NCBI GenBank assembly: GCA_027620105.1
Contig: JAQCIA010000052.1
Location: 1 to 9,858, forward strand
Reading direction: 5' to 3'
DNA length: 9,858 nt
DNA from: Verrucomicrobiota bacterium
GTDB lineage: Bacteria; Verrucomicrobiota; Kiritimatiellia; UBA8416; JAIOPI01
Shown here: positions 1 through 6,651 of the stretch, piece after piece
Layout: every line of letters begins with the position of its first letter
Numbering within the stretch: the first letter of the stretch is position 1
Made by a program: the position numbers and the translations under genes
Notes under the pieces: model-generated
Told to the model about the DNA's origin: nothing
Seen by the model: the letters and a program-made list of their open reading frames with translations, nothing else
Databases searched by the model: none

Positions 1-1
1 C

Positions 2-106
2 CACTTTCCCGCCTTCAATGTGGCCGATGCGGCCATTTGCATTGGCGTGGGGCTGTATGTGATCGCACAGTGGCGCAATCATGACTGCACCCGCAACCAA
101 TCCTAG
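2..106 (+). CDS. lspA: Lipoprotein signal peptidase (signal peptidase II), C-terminal fragment
   Basis: Only the last 34 codons are inside the window; the 5' part lies upstream. The reading frame from base 2 opens with HFPAFNVADAAICIG, which matches the conserved C-terminal block of LspA (FN-x-AD-x-x-I). The Asp in 'VAD' (codon at 26-28) corresponds to the second catalytic aspartate of this aspartyl membrane protease. A short hydrophobic stretch (GVGLYVIAQW) follows, fitting the end of the fourth membrane helix, and then a short polar tail to TAG at 104-106. LspA removes the signal peptide from prolipoproteins in the inner membrane. Its last 26 bases overlap the start of miaA in another frame, so the two are probably co-transcribed and translationally coupled. 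Confidence 0.85.
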   Translation, partial: HFPAFNVADAAICIGVGLYVIAQWRNHDCTRNQS

Positions 107-1040
107 CGCGCACTTTCTGGTGGGTCCGACGGCCGTGGGAAAATCCCGCGTGGCAGAATGGATCGCCGAACAGGCGGGCTGGGCCATTCTCTCCGCCGAC
201 TCCATGCTTGTTTATCGCGGCATGGACGTGGGCACGGCCAAGCCAACGGCGTCGGCGCGCGCGCGCGTTCGCTACTATGGGCTTGATCTGGTGACGCCCG
301 ACCAGACCTTCAGCGTGGCGAACTGGCTGGCACATGCGCGGGCGGCATTCGCTGGGCCGCACGGGGGCAGGCTGATTGTGACGGGAGGAACGGGCCTCTA
401 TGTGCGCTGCCTGACGGAGGGGTTACGCGACAGCGCGCCGGTGGATGTGGCGGCGCGGGCGACGTGGGAGCGCGTGCTGGCAGATTCCGGCGTGGCGGGC
501 CTGCAGGCGGCACTGCGCGCGCGTGCGCCAGATGCGCTGGATGCCCTGGCCGACCCGCAGAATCCGCGCCGGTTGATCCGTGCGCTGGAGCAGGCCGGGG
601 GGGGGCCGCAACGCCCGGAAAGGCAGTGGCGTGCAGGCGTGGGCGGCGTTCCCTGCGTGGGACTCCGGTTGCCAGTGGAGGCGCTGAAAACGAACATTGA
701 GCGGCGCGTGCGCGAGATGTACGATCAGGGCTTCGTCGCGGAAGTTGAGCGCTTGCGACAGGAGCACGCGACGTTGTCCGCCACTGCGAGCCAGGCAATT
801 GGATACGCCGAAGTGCTGTCGCTGCTGGATGGCCGTTGCAGCATCGCGGATGCCGTGCGGCGGACAACGGAGCGGACCCGGCAGTATGCCAAACGCCAGC
901 GAACCTGGTTTGAGCGGCAGGCCAACGTGGTATGGATTGCCATAACGCCGGACGAGGCAGTCCCCAGCATTGGGGCACGCGTGATGGCGCAGTGGATGCA
1001 GTTGGGGAAAACACCCCTCGCGGGAATTGTGGGCATGTGA
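81..1040 (+). CDS. miaA: tRNA dimethylallyltransferase (MiaA)
   Basis: MiaA transfers a dimethylallyl group from DMAPP to N6 of A37 in tRNAs that read UNN codons, the first step towards ms2i6A. The 319-residue product has the family's usual length and motifs: P-loop GPTAVGKS at residues 15-22, SADSMLVYRGMDVGTAKP at 38-55 (catalytic Asp40 region), VTGGTGLY near 100-107, NPRRLIRALE near 160-170, and the C-terminal QAIGYAEV and RQYAKRQRTWF blocks. The usual H-x-L-I-D segment reads YYGLDL (65-70), and QAIGY is followed by Ala where Lys or Arg is common; neither makes the gene look broken. The ATG at 81 lies inside lspA and has no clear Shine-Dalgarno, so coupling to lspA is likely. A run of nine G (597-605) sits inside the coding region. 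The next gene, radC, starts 30 bp after the stop. Confidence 0.95.
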   Translation: MTAPATNPSAHFLVGPTAVGKSRVAEWIAEQAGWAILSADSMLVYRGMDVGTAKPTASARARVRYYGLDLVTPDQTFSVANWLAHARAAFAGPHGGRLIVTGGTGLYVRCLTEGLRDSAPVDVAARATWERVLADSGVAGLQAALRARAPDALDALADPQNPRRLIRALEQAGGGPQRPERQWRAGVGGVPCVGLRLPVEALKTNIERRVREMYDQGFVAEVERLRQEHATLSATASQAIGYAEVLSLLDGRCSIADAVRRTTERTRQYAKRQRTWFERQANVVWIAITPDEAVPSIGARVMAQWMQLGKTPLAGIVGM

Positions 1041-1070
1041 GCGGCGTCGGTTAGAGGCGAACGTACCCGA

Positions 1071-1883
1071 ATGAGCGAAGCGGCAGCCAATGGGAGCGCG
1101 GACGGTAATGGCGGCGGCGCACCCGCGCGCATGTCGGAGGCCTACGTCATTAATTCGGGCGCGATGCGCCTCCGCGATTTGCCCACCGCGCTGCGTCCGC
1201 GTGAAGAGATGGAGCGGGTTGGCGTGCAGAACGTCGGCGATGTGAGCTTGCTGGCGATTCTCCTGCGCAGCGGCGCGCAGGGCGTGAACGTGGTGGAACT
1301 GGCCACGCGCATTCTCAAAAAATACGGATCGCTCACGGGGCTGGCGTCGACATCCGTTGCGGAACTTATTCAGGACCGCGAAATCAAGGGCCTGGGCAAG
1401 GTCAAGGCGCAGACCCTGCTGGCGGCACTGGAAATCGGGCGCCGTCTCCATTTGGAGAGCATGCCCCGCCGTCAGAAAATTCGATCACCGGCTGATGTGG
1501 TGGCGGTGCTGGGCAGCCAGGTGCGGTTACTGGATCACGAGGTGTTCTGGGTGTTGCATTTGGATGCGAAGAACAACCTCAAGGGGCCGCCACAGGCCGT
1601 ATCACAAGGGATTCTTGACGCGAGCCTTGTGCATCCGCGCGAAGTGTTTCGCGAAGCGATCCGGACGGCGACGGCGGCGGTTGTGCTGGCGCACAATCAC
1701 CCGTCCGGAGAACCGACGCCTTCGGCGGACGACATTCGCATCACGCGCCAGCTCATTGAAGCGGGTCGGATCATTGATATTCGCGTGCTGGATCACATTG
1801 TCATCGGCAAGCGGGTGGGAGGCCAGGGGGCGGAGTACGTGAGCATGCAGGAAGAACGCCTGGTTCCGTTTACGGCGCATTGA
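1071..1883 (+). CDS. radC: RadC-family JAB/JAMM domain protein (UPF0758)
   Basis: The product (270 aa) has the two-part RadC layout. An N-terminal helix-hairpin-helix-like region contains RDLPTALRPREEMERVG (35-51), LLAILLRSG (60-68) and IKGLGKVKAQTLLAALEIGRR. The C-terminal MPN/JAMM domain follows. JAMM metal-site residues are all visible: Glu191 in HPREVF and HNHPSG at 208-213, followed by Ser218 and Asp221 (HxH-x7-S-x2-D). RadC was once named as a DNA repair protein, but its function is not settled; metal-dependent hydrolase chemistry is inferred from the fold. The first ~20 residues are low-complexity (Ala, Gly, Asn) and a second Met at 1131 (residue 21) would also give a complete domain. 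I keep 1071 because AGAGG lies upstream at 1053-1057, although its 13-nt spacing is long. It lies between miaA and lpxA, probably in one transcript. Confidence 0.93.
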   Translation: MSEAAANGSADGNGGGAPARMSEAYVINSGAMRLRDLPTALRPREEMERVGVQNVGDVSLLAILLRSGAQGVNVVELATRILKKYGSLTGLASTSVAELIQDREIKGLGKVKAQTLLAALEIGRRLHLESMPRRQKIRSPADVVAVLGSQVRLLDHEVFWVLHLDAKNNLKGPPQAVSQGILDASLVHPREVFREAIRTATAAVVLAHNHPSGEPTPSADDIRITRQLIEAGRIIDIRVLDHIVIGKRVGGQGAEYVSMQEERLVPFTAH

Positions 1884-1940
1884 GATGCAGGGCATGGTCG
1901 GGTGGTCGTCGCGCGCGGGCATTGCGACGCGACCAAGACA

Positions 1941-1945
1941 AAGGA
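1941..1945 (+). promoter_or_regulatory. Ribosome binding site deciding the lpxA start
   Basis: AAGGA lies four bases before the GTG at 1950. No comparable site precedes the alternative in-frame GTG at 1902, and the residues between 1902 and 1950 (VVARGHCDATKTKEN) are not like any LpxA N-terminus, whereas translation from 1950 begins MTDIHPSAVVH, the expected family start. Confidence 0.6.
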
Positions 1946-1949
1946 AAAC

Positions 1950-2777
1950 GTGACAGATATTCATCCATCCGCCGTGGTGCATGCGGGCGCGAAAATTGGC
2001 CGCGACGTCACGATCGGGCCCTATTGCACGATTGAAGAGGATGTGCGCATTGGCGACGGGTGCCGGCTGGGGCCGCGCGTTTCGGTGATGCGCTACACCA
2101 CGCTGGGTGACGGGTGCGTGGTGCACGCCAACGCGGTACTGGGAGACTTGCCGCAGGACTTGTCCTTCGCCGGCGCAGTGTCGTTCGTGCAGATCGGCGA
2201 GCAGTGCACCATTCGGGAAGGCGTGACGGTGCAGCGGGGCACGGCGGCTGACTCGACGACCGTGGTTGGCGACAACTGCTACCTCATGGCTTACGCACAT
2301 TGCGCGCATAACGTGAAATTGGGCACGCGCGTGATTCTCGTGAACAATGTGATGCTGGCCGGCTATGTGGACATTGGGGATGGGACTTTCGTGGGCGGTG
2401 GTGCGGGCATTCACCAGTTTTGTCGTGTCGGGCGGTTGGCCATGATTGGCGGCAACAGTTCTCTGAGCGTGGACGTGCCGCCCTTCATGACGACGCACTC
2501 GGGCGGCTATAACGACGTCGCGGCTCTGAATGTGGTGGGCATGCGGCGGGCCGGAATGGGCGGGGATGAGCGCAAGGCCGTCAAGCAGGCCTTTTCGGTG
2601 CTTTACGGACTGGGACTAAATCGCCAGGAAGCCGTACAGCGTATCCGGCAGCGGTTGCCATCTGGTCCGGCCCAGGAAATTGCGGAGTTCGTGGCATCGA
2701 CGAAGCGCGGCATCTGCCGGCCGAAGCGCATGGAAGTGTCTAGCGTTTCCGCGCCGTCTGAGGATCCTGAAAGGTGA
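1950..2777 (+). CDS. lpxA: Acyl-ACP--UDP-N-acetylglucosamine O-acyltransferase (LpxA-type)
   Basis: LpxA adds an R-3-hydroxyacyl chain from acyl-ACP to UDP-GlcNAc, the first step of lipid A synthesis, in the cytoplasm. From the GTG at 1950 the product is 275 aa (about 260 is usual). Residues 5-170 form left-handed beta-helix hexapeptide repeats (IHPSAVVHAGAKIG, VRIGDGCRLG and others). LpxA-specific landmarks are PQDL at 68-71, IREGVTVQRGT at 88-98, AHCAH at 116-120 with the catalytic His at 120, IHQFC at 154-158, and a helical C-terminus with VVGMRRAGM and STKRGICR. Compared with the E. coli enzyme from memory, Lys76, His99 and His144 are replaced by Ser72, Gln95 and Tyr139, while the catalytic His125 and His160 positions are kept. 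No lpxB, lpxC, lpxD or fabZ is adjacent. About 17 residues extend past the usual end and overlap the convergent exonuclease gene. The hairpin-rich gap 1884-1949 precedes the RBS. LpxA is much likelier than LpxD because of the HQF and C-terminal motifs. Confidence 0.88.
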   Translation: MTDIHPSAVVHAGAKIGRDVTIGPYCTIEEDVRIGDGCRLGPRVSVMRYTTLGDGCVVHANAVLGDLPQDLSFAGAVSFVQIGEQCTIREGVTVQRGTAADSTTVVGDNCYLMAYAHCAHNVKLGTRVILVNNVMLAGYVDIGDGTFVGGGAGIHQFCRVGRLAMIGGNSSLSVDVPPFMTTHSGGYNDVAALNVVGMRRAGMGGDERKAVKQAFSVLYGLGLNRQEAVQRIRQRLPSGPAQEIAEFVASTKRGICRPKRMEVSSVSAPSEDPER

Positions 2778-3411
2778 TGCCGCCCAGATCGAGCATCACG
2801 TCGACGCTGCCGTAAGGATCCTGCGCGGTCATTTTCAGAAAAATGGCACGCAGGTGGTCGGAGTCGGCCAGCCCGCGGTGAACCTTGCCGGGGGGCAGGC
2901 CCAGCATGTTGACGAGGCTCTCCAAACGGTGATTGTCGGCCTTTGGGTAACACTTGCGCGCGATTTGTAGCGTGTCAATCACCTGGTTTGGCGGGAGCAT
3001 CAACGCATTGCGCCGCGCTTCCGCTTCGAGAAAGCCCACGTCGAAGCGTGCGTTGTGCGCGAGCAGGACGGATTCACCGATGAAATTCAAGAATTCCGCA
3101 TACGCTTTGGAGAAGGCCGGGGCATCGGCGACCATTGCATCGGTGATGCCGTGGACGCCGGTGACGGCGGGGGGGATCGGGATGCCGGGGTTGATCAGCC
3201 AGGCTTTTCGGTGAATCACGTGGTTGTTGCGGAATTTTACGGCACCGATTTCGATAACGCGGCCGTAGTCCCGGCTGAGATCCGTGGTCTCGATGTCAAA
3301 GGCGACAAACGTGTTGTTCGTCACCGCACCGAACTCGGCATGGGCCGCAGCGGCTGCAAGCAGCACGAGCCCGAGGGACCATATCGGAGCGATTCGACGT
3401 ATAGCAGACAT
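2740..3411 (-). CDS. DEDDh 3'-5' exonuclease with signal peptide (DnaQ/RNase T-like fold, probably exported)
   Basis: The 223-aa product has a full DEDDh exonuclease domain: ExoI FDIETTD with Asp39 and Glu41, ExoII LLAHNARFD with Asp124, and ExoIII HRGLADSD with His178 and Asp183. Such enzymes remove nucleotides from 3' ends of DNA or RNA using two metal ions. The domain resembles DNA polymerase III epsilon and free DnaQ-like exonucleases; no polymerase-binding tail is recognisable. Unusually, residues 1-25 form a textbook Sec signal peptide: basic n-region (IRR), hydrophobic core (IWSLGLVLLAAAAA) and an AHA cleavage site before Glu26. This predicts export to the periplasm or beyond. An in-frame GTG at 3324 (residue 30) would give a cytoplasmic form, but it has no good RBS. 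The ATG at 3411 also has no Shine-Dalgarno, but a promoter-like sequence ends just before it. The last 38 bp overlap the 3' end of lpxA. Confidence 0.85.
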   Translation of the reverse strand: MSAIRRIAPIWSLGLVLLAAAAAHAEFGAVTNNTFVAFDIETTDLSRDYGRVIEIGAVKFRNNHVIHRKAWLINPGIPIPPAVTGVHGITDAMVADAPAFSKAYAEFLNFIGESVLLAHNARFDVGFLEAEARRNALMLPPNQVIDTLQIARKCYPKADNHRLESLVNMLGLPPGKVHRGLADSDHLRAIFLKMTAQDPYGSVDVMLDLGGITFQDPQTARKR

Positions 3412-3416
3412 GGATA

Positions 3417-3445
3417 AGTCTACAAGTGTGTCGGATATGGGTCAA
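3417..3445 (-). promoter_or_regulatory. Candidate sigma70-like promoter for the exonuclease gene
   Basis: Reading the minus strand, a -35 box TTGACC (3440-3445, 5 of 6 to consensus) is followed by exactly 17 bases and a -10 box TAGACT (3417-3422, 4 of 6). Only five bases separate the -10 box from the ATG at 3411, so transcription would be expected to begin at or next to the start codon, giving a leaderless mRNA. This agrees with the lack of any Shine-Dalgarno before this gene. Confidence 0.5.
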
Positions 3446-3513
3446 TGCGGGAAGGCGCCATGCGGGGCGCGTGACGAATCGGCGGTGCCTGTTGATTCCC
3501 ACTCGGAAAATGA

Positions 3514-3543
3514 TTGAGGGTGTCCGGCGCGCCTGCCTATAGT
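3514..3543 (+). promoter_or_regulatory. Candidate sigma70-like promoter for the cysS operon
   Basis: A -35 box TTGAGG (3514-3519, 4 of 6) and a -10 box TATAGT (3538-3543, 5 of 6) are separated by 18 bases. Transcription would start near 3550, leaving a leader of about 40 bases before cysS with a plausible RBS, GGTGAG, at 3576-3581. It lies in the only divergent intergenic region of the window and is back to back with the exonuclease promoter. Confidence 0.55.
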
Positions 3544-3590
3544 CAGCCCGCGCTGCGGGACGGTGCGCACAGGTTGGTGAGATTCGCACG

Positions 3591-4991
3591 ATGAAGATTT
3601 TCAACACGTACAGTCGGCAGCTCGAGGAATTTGTGCCGCGTATGGCGGGGCAGGCGCGGATGTATACGTGCGGGCCGACGGTTTACAACTACGCGCATAT
3701 TGGAAATTTTCGCGCCTACATGTTTGAGGACCTGCTGCGGCGCCAGCTGCGGGCCGCGGGGTTTCGTGTGACCCAGGTGATGAACCTGACCGACGTGGAC
3801 GACAAGACGATTCGTGGCGCGCGCCAGGCGGGTGTTTCGCTGAACGATTTTACGGGCACGTTCAAGAAGGCCTTCTTCGAGGATCTGGCGATACTGCAGA
3901 TCGAGCCGGCGGAGCATTATCCCGCGGCCACGGATCACGTGCCCGAGATGATCGCGCTGATTGCCAAATTGATCGAGGCGGGGCACGCGTATCAATCTGA
4001 CGACCGCTCCGTCTATTATCGGGTGAAGACGTTTGCGGATTATGGCCGCCTCGCGCATCTGGACATGAGCGGGCTGCAGTCGTCGGGGCGTGTCAGCCAG
4101 GATGAATACGACAAGGAGAGTGTCGGCGATTTTGCGGTTTGGAAGGCGTGGGATGAGGCCGACGGGGAGGTGGTCTGGGATTCGCCGTGGGGCCGGGGCC
4201 GTCCGGGGTGGCATATCGAATGTTCGGCGATGAGCATCAAGCACCTGGGTGAGTCTTTCGATTTGCACACGGGCGGGGTCGACAACATTTTTCCGCACCA
4301 CGAGAACGAGATTGCGCAGAGCGAGGGGGCAACGGGCTGCAAACCGTTCGTGCGGTACTGGATGCATTGCGGGTACCTGGTGGTGGACGGGGCCAAGATG
4401 TCCAAGTCCATGGGTAATTTCTACACGTTGCGCGACCTGATGGCGCGCGGATACACGGGGCGCGAGATTCGCTATGTGCTGCTCACGGCACAGTATCGCC
4501 AGCAGCTCAATTTCACGTTTGCGGCGTTGGATGGGGCGCGGGCGTCACTGGCACGGGTGGATGAGTTTCGCGGGCGGCTGGTGGAACGGGCGTCGGGCGC
4601 CGCGGCGGGTGCGGCTCCGGAGTGGGTTGTCAAGCGGCTCACGGCGTTTCAGGATGCCATGGCGGAGGATTTGAATACGCCGGTGGGTCTGGCGGCGCTC
4701 TTTGATTTGATTACCGACGGGAATCGCGCCATGGATCAACGGGCGGTGGATGCGGGTGCCGCGGGGGCGGCTGTGGCGGCGTTGGACCGTATGGATGCCA
4801 TCCTGGGCGTGCTGGCGGCACCGGAAGCGAAGCCTGACACCGAAGCCGAGGCCCTGCTGGCGGCGCGGACGAAAGCGCGGGCCGAGCGGAACTGGGCGGA
4901 AGCGGATCGTATTCGCGCAGCGCTCGCGGCCAAAGGGTGGGATGTGCGTGATTCCGCGGAAGGCGTGAAACTGAAACCGAGGCACGCGTGA
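3591..4991 (+). CDS. cysS: Cysteinyl-tRNA synthetase
   Basis: CysRS charges tRNA-Cys with cysteine using ATP; it is a class I enzyme of the cytoplasm. The 466-aa protein is full length for the family. The catalytic zinc site is complete: Cys27 (in TCGPTVY), Cys211 (HIECSAM), His236 and Glu240 (FPHHENE). The class I signatures are HIGN at 36-39 and KMSKS at 269-273. A DALR-type helical and anticodon-binding C-terminus follows, ending in the NWAEADRIRAALAAKGWDV block. The ATG at 3591 is preceded by GGTGAG (3576-3581) and gives the expected start MKIFNTYSRQ. The stop codon overlaps the GTG start of tmk by four bases (GTGA at 4988-4991), so this is the first gene of a probable operon driven by the promoter at 3514-3543. 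Confidence 0.97.
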   Translation: MKIFNTYSRQLEEFVPRMAGQARMYTCGPTVYNYAHIGNFRAYMFEDLLRRQLRAAGFRVTQVMNLTDVDDKTIRGARQAGVSLNDFTGTFKKAFFEDLAILQIEPAEHYPAATDHVPEMIALIAKLIEAGHAYQSDDRSVYYRVKTFADYGRLAHLDMSGLQSSGRVSQDEYDKESVGDFAVWKAWDEADGEVVWDSPWGRGRPGWHIECSAMSIKHLGESFDLHTGGVDNIFPHHENEIAQSEGATGCKPFVRYWMHCGYLVVDGAKMSKSMGNFYTLRDLMARGYTGREIRYVLLTAQYRQQLNFTFAALDGARASLARVDEFRGRLVERASGAAAGAAPEWVVKRLTAFQDAMAEDLNTPVGLAALFDLITDGNRAMDQRAVDAGAAGAAVAALDRMDAILGVLAAPEAKPDTEAEALLAARTKARAERNWAEADRIRAALAAKGWDVRDSAEGVKLKPRHA

Positions 4992-5659
4992 GGGGGCGCT
5001 TCATTTCGTTCGAGGGGCCCGAGGGGTGCGGCAAGAGCACGCAAGCCAAGCTGTTGATCGCGCGCCTGCAGGCGGAGGGGCTCACGGTGACCAGTGCGCG
5101 CGAGCCGGGGGGCACGCGCACCGGCGAAATTATCCGCGACATCCTCCAGCACGATCTGTCGAAAGAGACGATTTTTCCCGAGGCCGAGGTGTTATTGTTT
5201 GCGGCCAGCCGGGCGCAGATCGTGCGCCAGCACATCGAGCCCGCGTTGCAGGCGGGAACCTGGGTGGTGTGCGATCGCTTCATGGATTCGACTACAGCCT
5301 ATCAGGGGTATGGGCGCGGATTTGATGTGGAGCGCGTGATCGACATCAACGCCTTCGCGGTGGGGCACACGGTGCCGGATGTGACGTTCCTGCTGGCCCT
5401 GGACGTGGACACCAGCCTTGCACGCATGGAATCGCGCAACCGTGAGCGGCGCCAGGGCCAGGATCGCTTTGAACGAGAAGGCCGTGACTTTCACGCGCGC
5501 ATCCACGCGGGGTATCAGGCGATGGCTCGGCGATGGCCCGCGCGCTTTCGCGTGATCGATGGCGACCGTCCGGCTGAGGCGGTGGCGGCGGACATCTGGG
5601 CGGAGGTGACGCTGGCGCGGCACAGGACGTTGGCGGATTCCGAGGGCACGCCGCAGTGA
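4988..5659 (+). CDS. tmk: Thymidylate kinase (dTMP kinase)
   Basis: Tmk phosphorylates dTMP to dTDP with ATP, feeding dTTP synthesis for replication. The 223-aa product starts RGRFISFEGPEGCGKSTQ with the P-loop at residues 10-18. The DRFMDSTTAYQG motif at 96-107 contains the family's DR(Y/F) signature for dTMP binding. An arginine-rich LID region (RMESRNRERR...DRFE) follows, and the C-terminus carries the expected FRVIDGDRP strand. Arg residues in the LID rather than in the P-loop suggest the E. coli-like arrangement. The GTG start at 4988 overlaps the cysS stop as GTGA and has GAGG at 4979-4982, five bases upstream. Its own TGA overlaps the holB start in the same way, which indicates tight translational coupling through cysS, tmk and holB. 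Confidence 0.96.
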   Translation: MRGRFISFEGPEGCGKSTQAKLLIARLQAEGLTVTSAREPGGTRTGEIIRDILQHDLSKETIFPEAEVLLFAASRAQIVRQHIEPALQAGTWVVCDRFMDSTTAYQGYGRGFDVERVIDINAFAVGHTVPDVTFLLALDVDTSLARMESRNRERRQGQDRFEREGRDFHARIHAGYQAMARRWPARFRVIDGDRPAEAVAADIWAEVTLARHRTLADSEGTPQ

Positions 5660-6627
5660 ATACCGAGGTTGCCTTGCAGTTCCTGTCCGAGGCGCACAAG
5701 GCGGGGCGGCTGGCGCAGGCTTATATCGTGGGGGGTGACCCCAAAACAACGGGCGCGGCATTTGCCGTGTGTTTGCTACAGCGGTTGTTTTGCGGTGCGG
5801 GGCGAGGGGCACCGTGCGGGGCGTGCGCGGCATGCCGGCACGTTGCGCAGCGTACCCATGCGGATGTCTTGTGGGTGGAGCCCCAGAAGAAGTCGCGGCA
5901 GATCGGGGTGGAGCAGGTTCGTGACCTCATGCAGCGCATGCAGCAAACGGCGTACACCGGCACGTGGAAGGCGTGCGTGATCTGCGGCGCGGATCGGCTC
6001 GGGCGCGAAGCCGCGAATGCTTTCCTCAAGACGCTTGAAGAACCATCGGGAAACAGTTTGTTCCTTTTGCTGACGGATGGCGCGCAGACGTTGCTGCCCA
6101 CGGTGGTCTCCCGCTGCCAAACGGTGATGCTCGACGCGGGTGAGACTGGCTATACGGCGTGGGATCGGGAGCTGCTCGCGATTCTTGCCGGACATGCGCC
6201 GGCGGAGATCGGCAGCAAGCTGCTCGCAGCGATGACACAGGCCCAGCGCATGATTGCCTTGCTCAAGACAGTGAAAGAGGCGGCCGCGGACGAAGTGGAT
6301 GAAGCCGCGGATGGCGAAGTCACGGAGCAGGAGAATGAAACGCTGGACGCCCGTGCCAGCGCCAGGTTTCGTGAACTGCGCACGGGCATGATGCGCACGT
6401 TGCTGAGATGGTATCGAGACCGGCTGGTGCTGGCATGTGGCGGGGACGAGGCGCAATTGGTCTTTGGTGAGCATGGGGCCGCGCTGCGGGCACAGGTGCG
6501 CGGCGTTTCGGGTTCCGCGGCGCTGCGCCACGTGCGCATCGTTGAGGATCTGCACAAGCAACTGGAACAGAACCTGCCCGAGGCGTTGGTGTTCGGCTGT
6601 GGCTTCCCACGGCTGGCCTCGGTATAG
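5656..6627 (+). CDS. holB: DNA polymerase III subunit delta-prime
   Basis: Delta-prime is the structural, non-ATPase member of the clamp loader that opens the beta clamp for DNA polymerase III. The 323-aa protein has the AAA+ delta-prime layout. Its degenerate Walker A (GGDPKTTG at 26-33) lacks the Lys-Ser/Thr, as is common in delta-prime. The zinc finger has Cys46, Cys54, Cys57 and Cys60, followed by VEQVRDLMQRM, the diagnostic ADRLGREAANAFLKTLEEP block (about 112-130), and SRC at 152-154 (the arginine-finger motif). An acidic stretch near 212-227 (ADEVDEAADGEVTEQENE) joins the lid to the C-terminal oligomerisation domain. The GTG at 5656 overlaps the tmk stop (GTGA) and has GAGGG at 5642-5646. 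The tmk-holB pair is a common bacterial arrangement and supports the call. Confidence 0.93.
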   Translation: MNTEVALQFLSEAHKAGRLAQAYIVGGDPKTTGAAFAVCLLQRLFCGAGRGAPCGACAACRHVAQRTHADVLWVEPQKKSRQIGVEQVRDLMQRMQQTAYTGTWKACVICGADRLGREAANAFLKTLEEPSGNSLFLLLTDGAQTLLPTVVSRCQTVMLDAGETGYTAWDRELLAILAGHAPAEIGSKLLAAMTQAQRMIALLKTVKEAAADEVDEAADGEVTEQENETLDARASARFRELRTGMMRTLLRWYRDRLVLACGGDEAQLVFGEHGAALRAQVRGVSGSAALRHVRIVEDLHKQLEQNLPEALVFGCGFPRLASV

Positions 6628-6640
6628 TGCGTTCTCATCT

Positions 6641-6646
6641 GGGGGG
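6641..6646 (+). promoter_or_regulatory. G-rich ribosome binding site for the AmaP-like gene
   Basis: GGGGGG lies five bases before the GTG at 6652 but directly abuts the in-frame GTG at 6646. Spacing therefore favours 6652 as the start, a difference of only two residues. Confidence 0.4.
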
Positions 6647-6651
6647 TGCCG

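Noticed and set aside
423..1451. Long open frame on the minus strand (342 codons) opposite miaA and radC
   Set aside because: It spans two well-supported genes and their gap, and its translation is rich in His, Arg, Ala and Pro with no domain I recognise. Such antisense frames are expected in GC-rich codon usage. The minus-strand frames at 1602-2498 and 3543-4367 were rejected for the same reason.
1904..1934. Imperfect hairpin in the radC-lpxA gap (GGTCG-TCGC paired with GCGA-CG-CGACC)
   Set aside because: The stem has a two-base bulge and an 11-base loop, and no T-run follows. No riboswitch or attenuator consensus is recognisable, so it may just reflect high GC.
3324..3324. Internal GTG as the true start of the exonuclease, which would remove the signal peptide
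   Set aside because: It has no Shine-Dalgarno, and the upstream codons encode a complete, well-formed signal peptide that is unlikely by chance. It remains the main alternative to an exported enzyme.
6623..6628. TATAGT overlapping the holB stop, identical to the cysS -10 box
   Set aside because: No acceptable -35 box lies 16-18 bases upstream, and the holB-AmaP gap is only 24 bases, so an internal promoter is possible but not supported.
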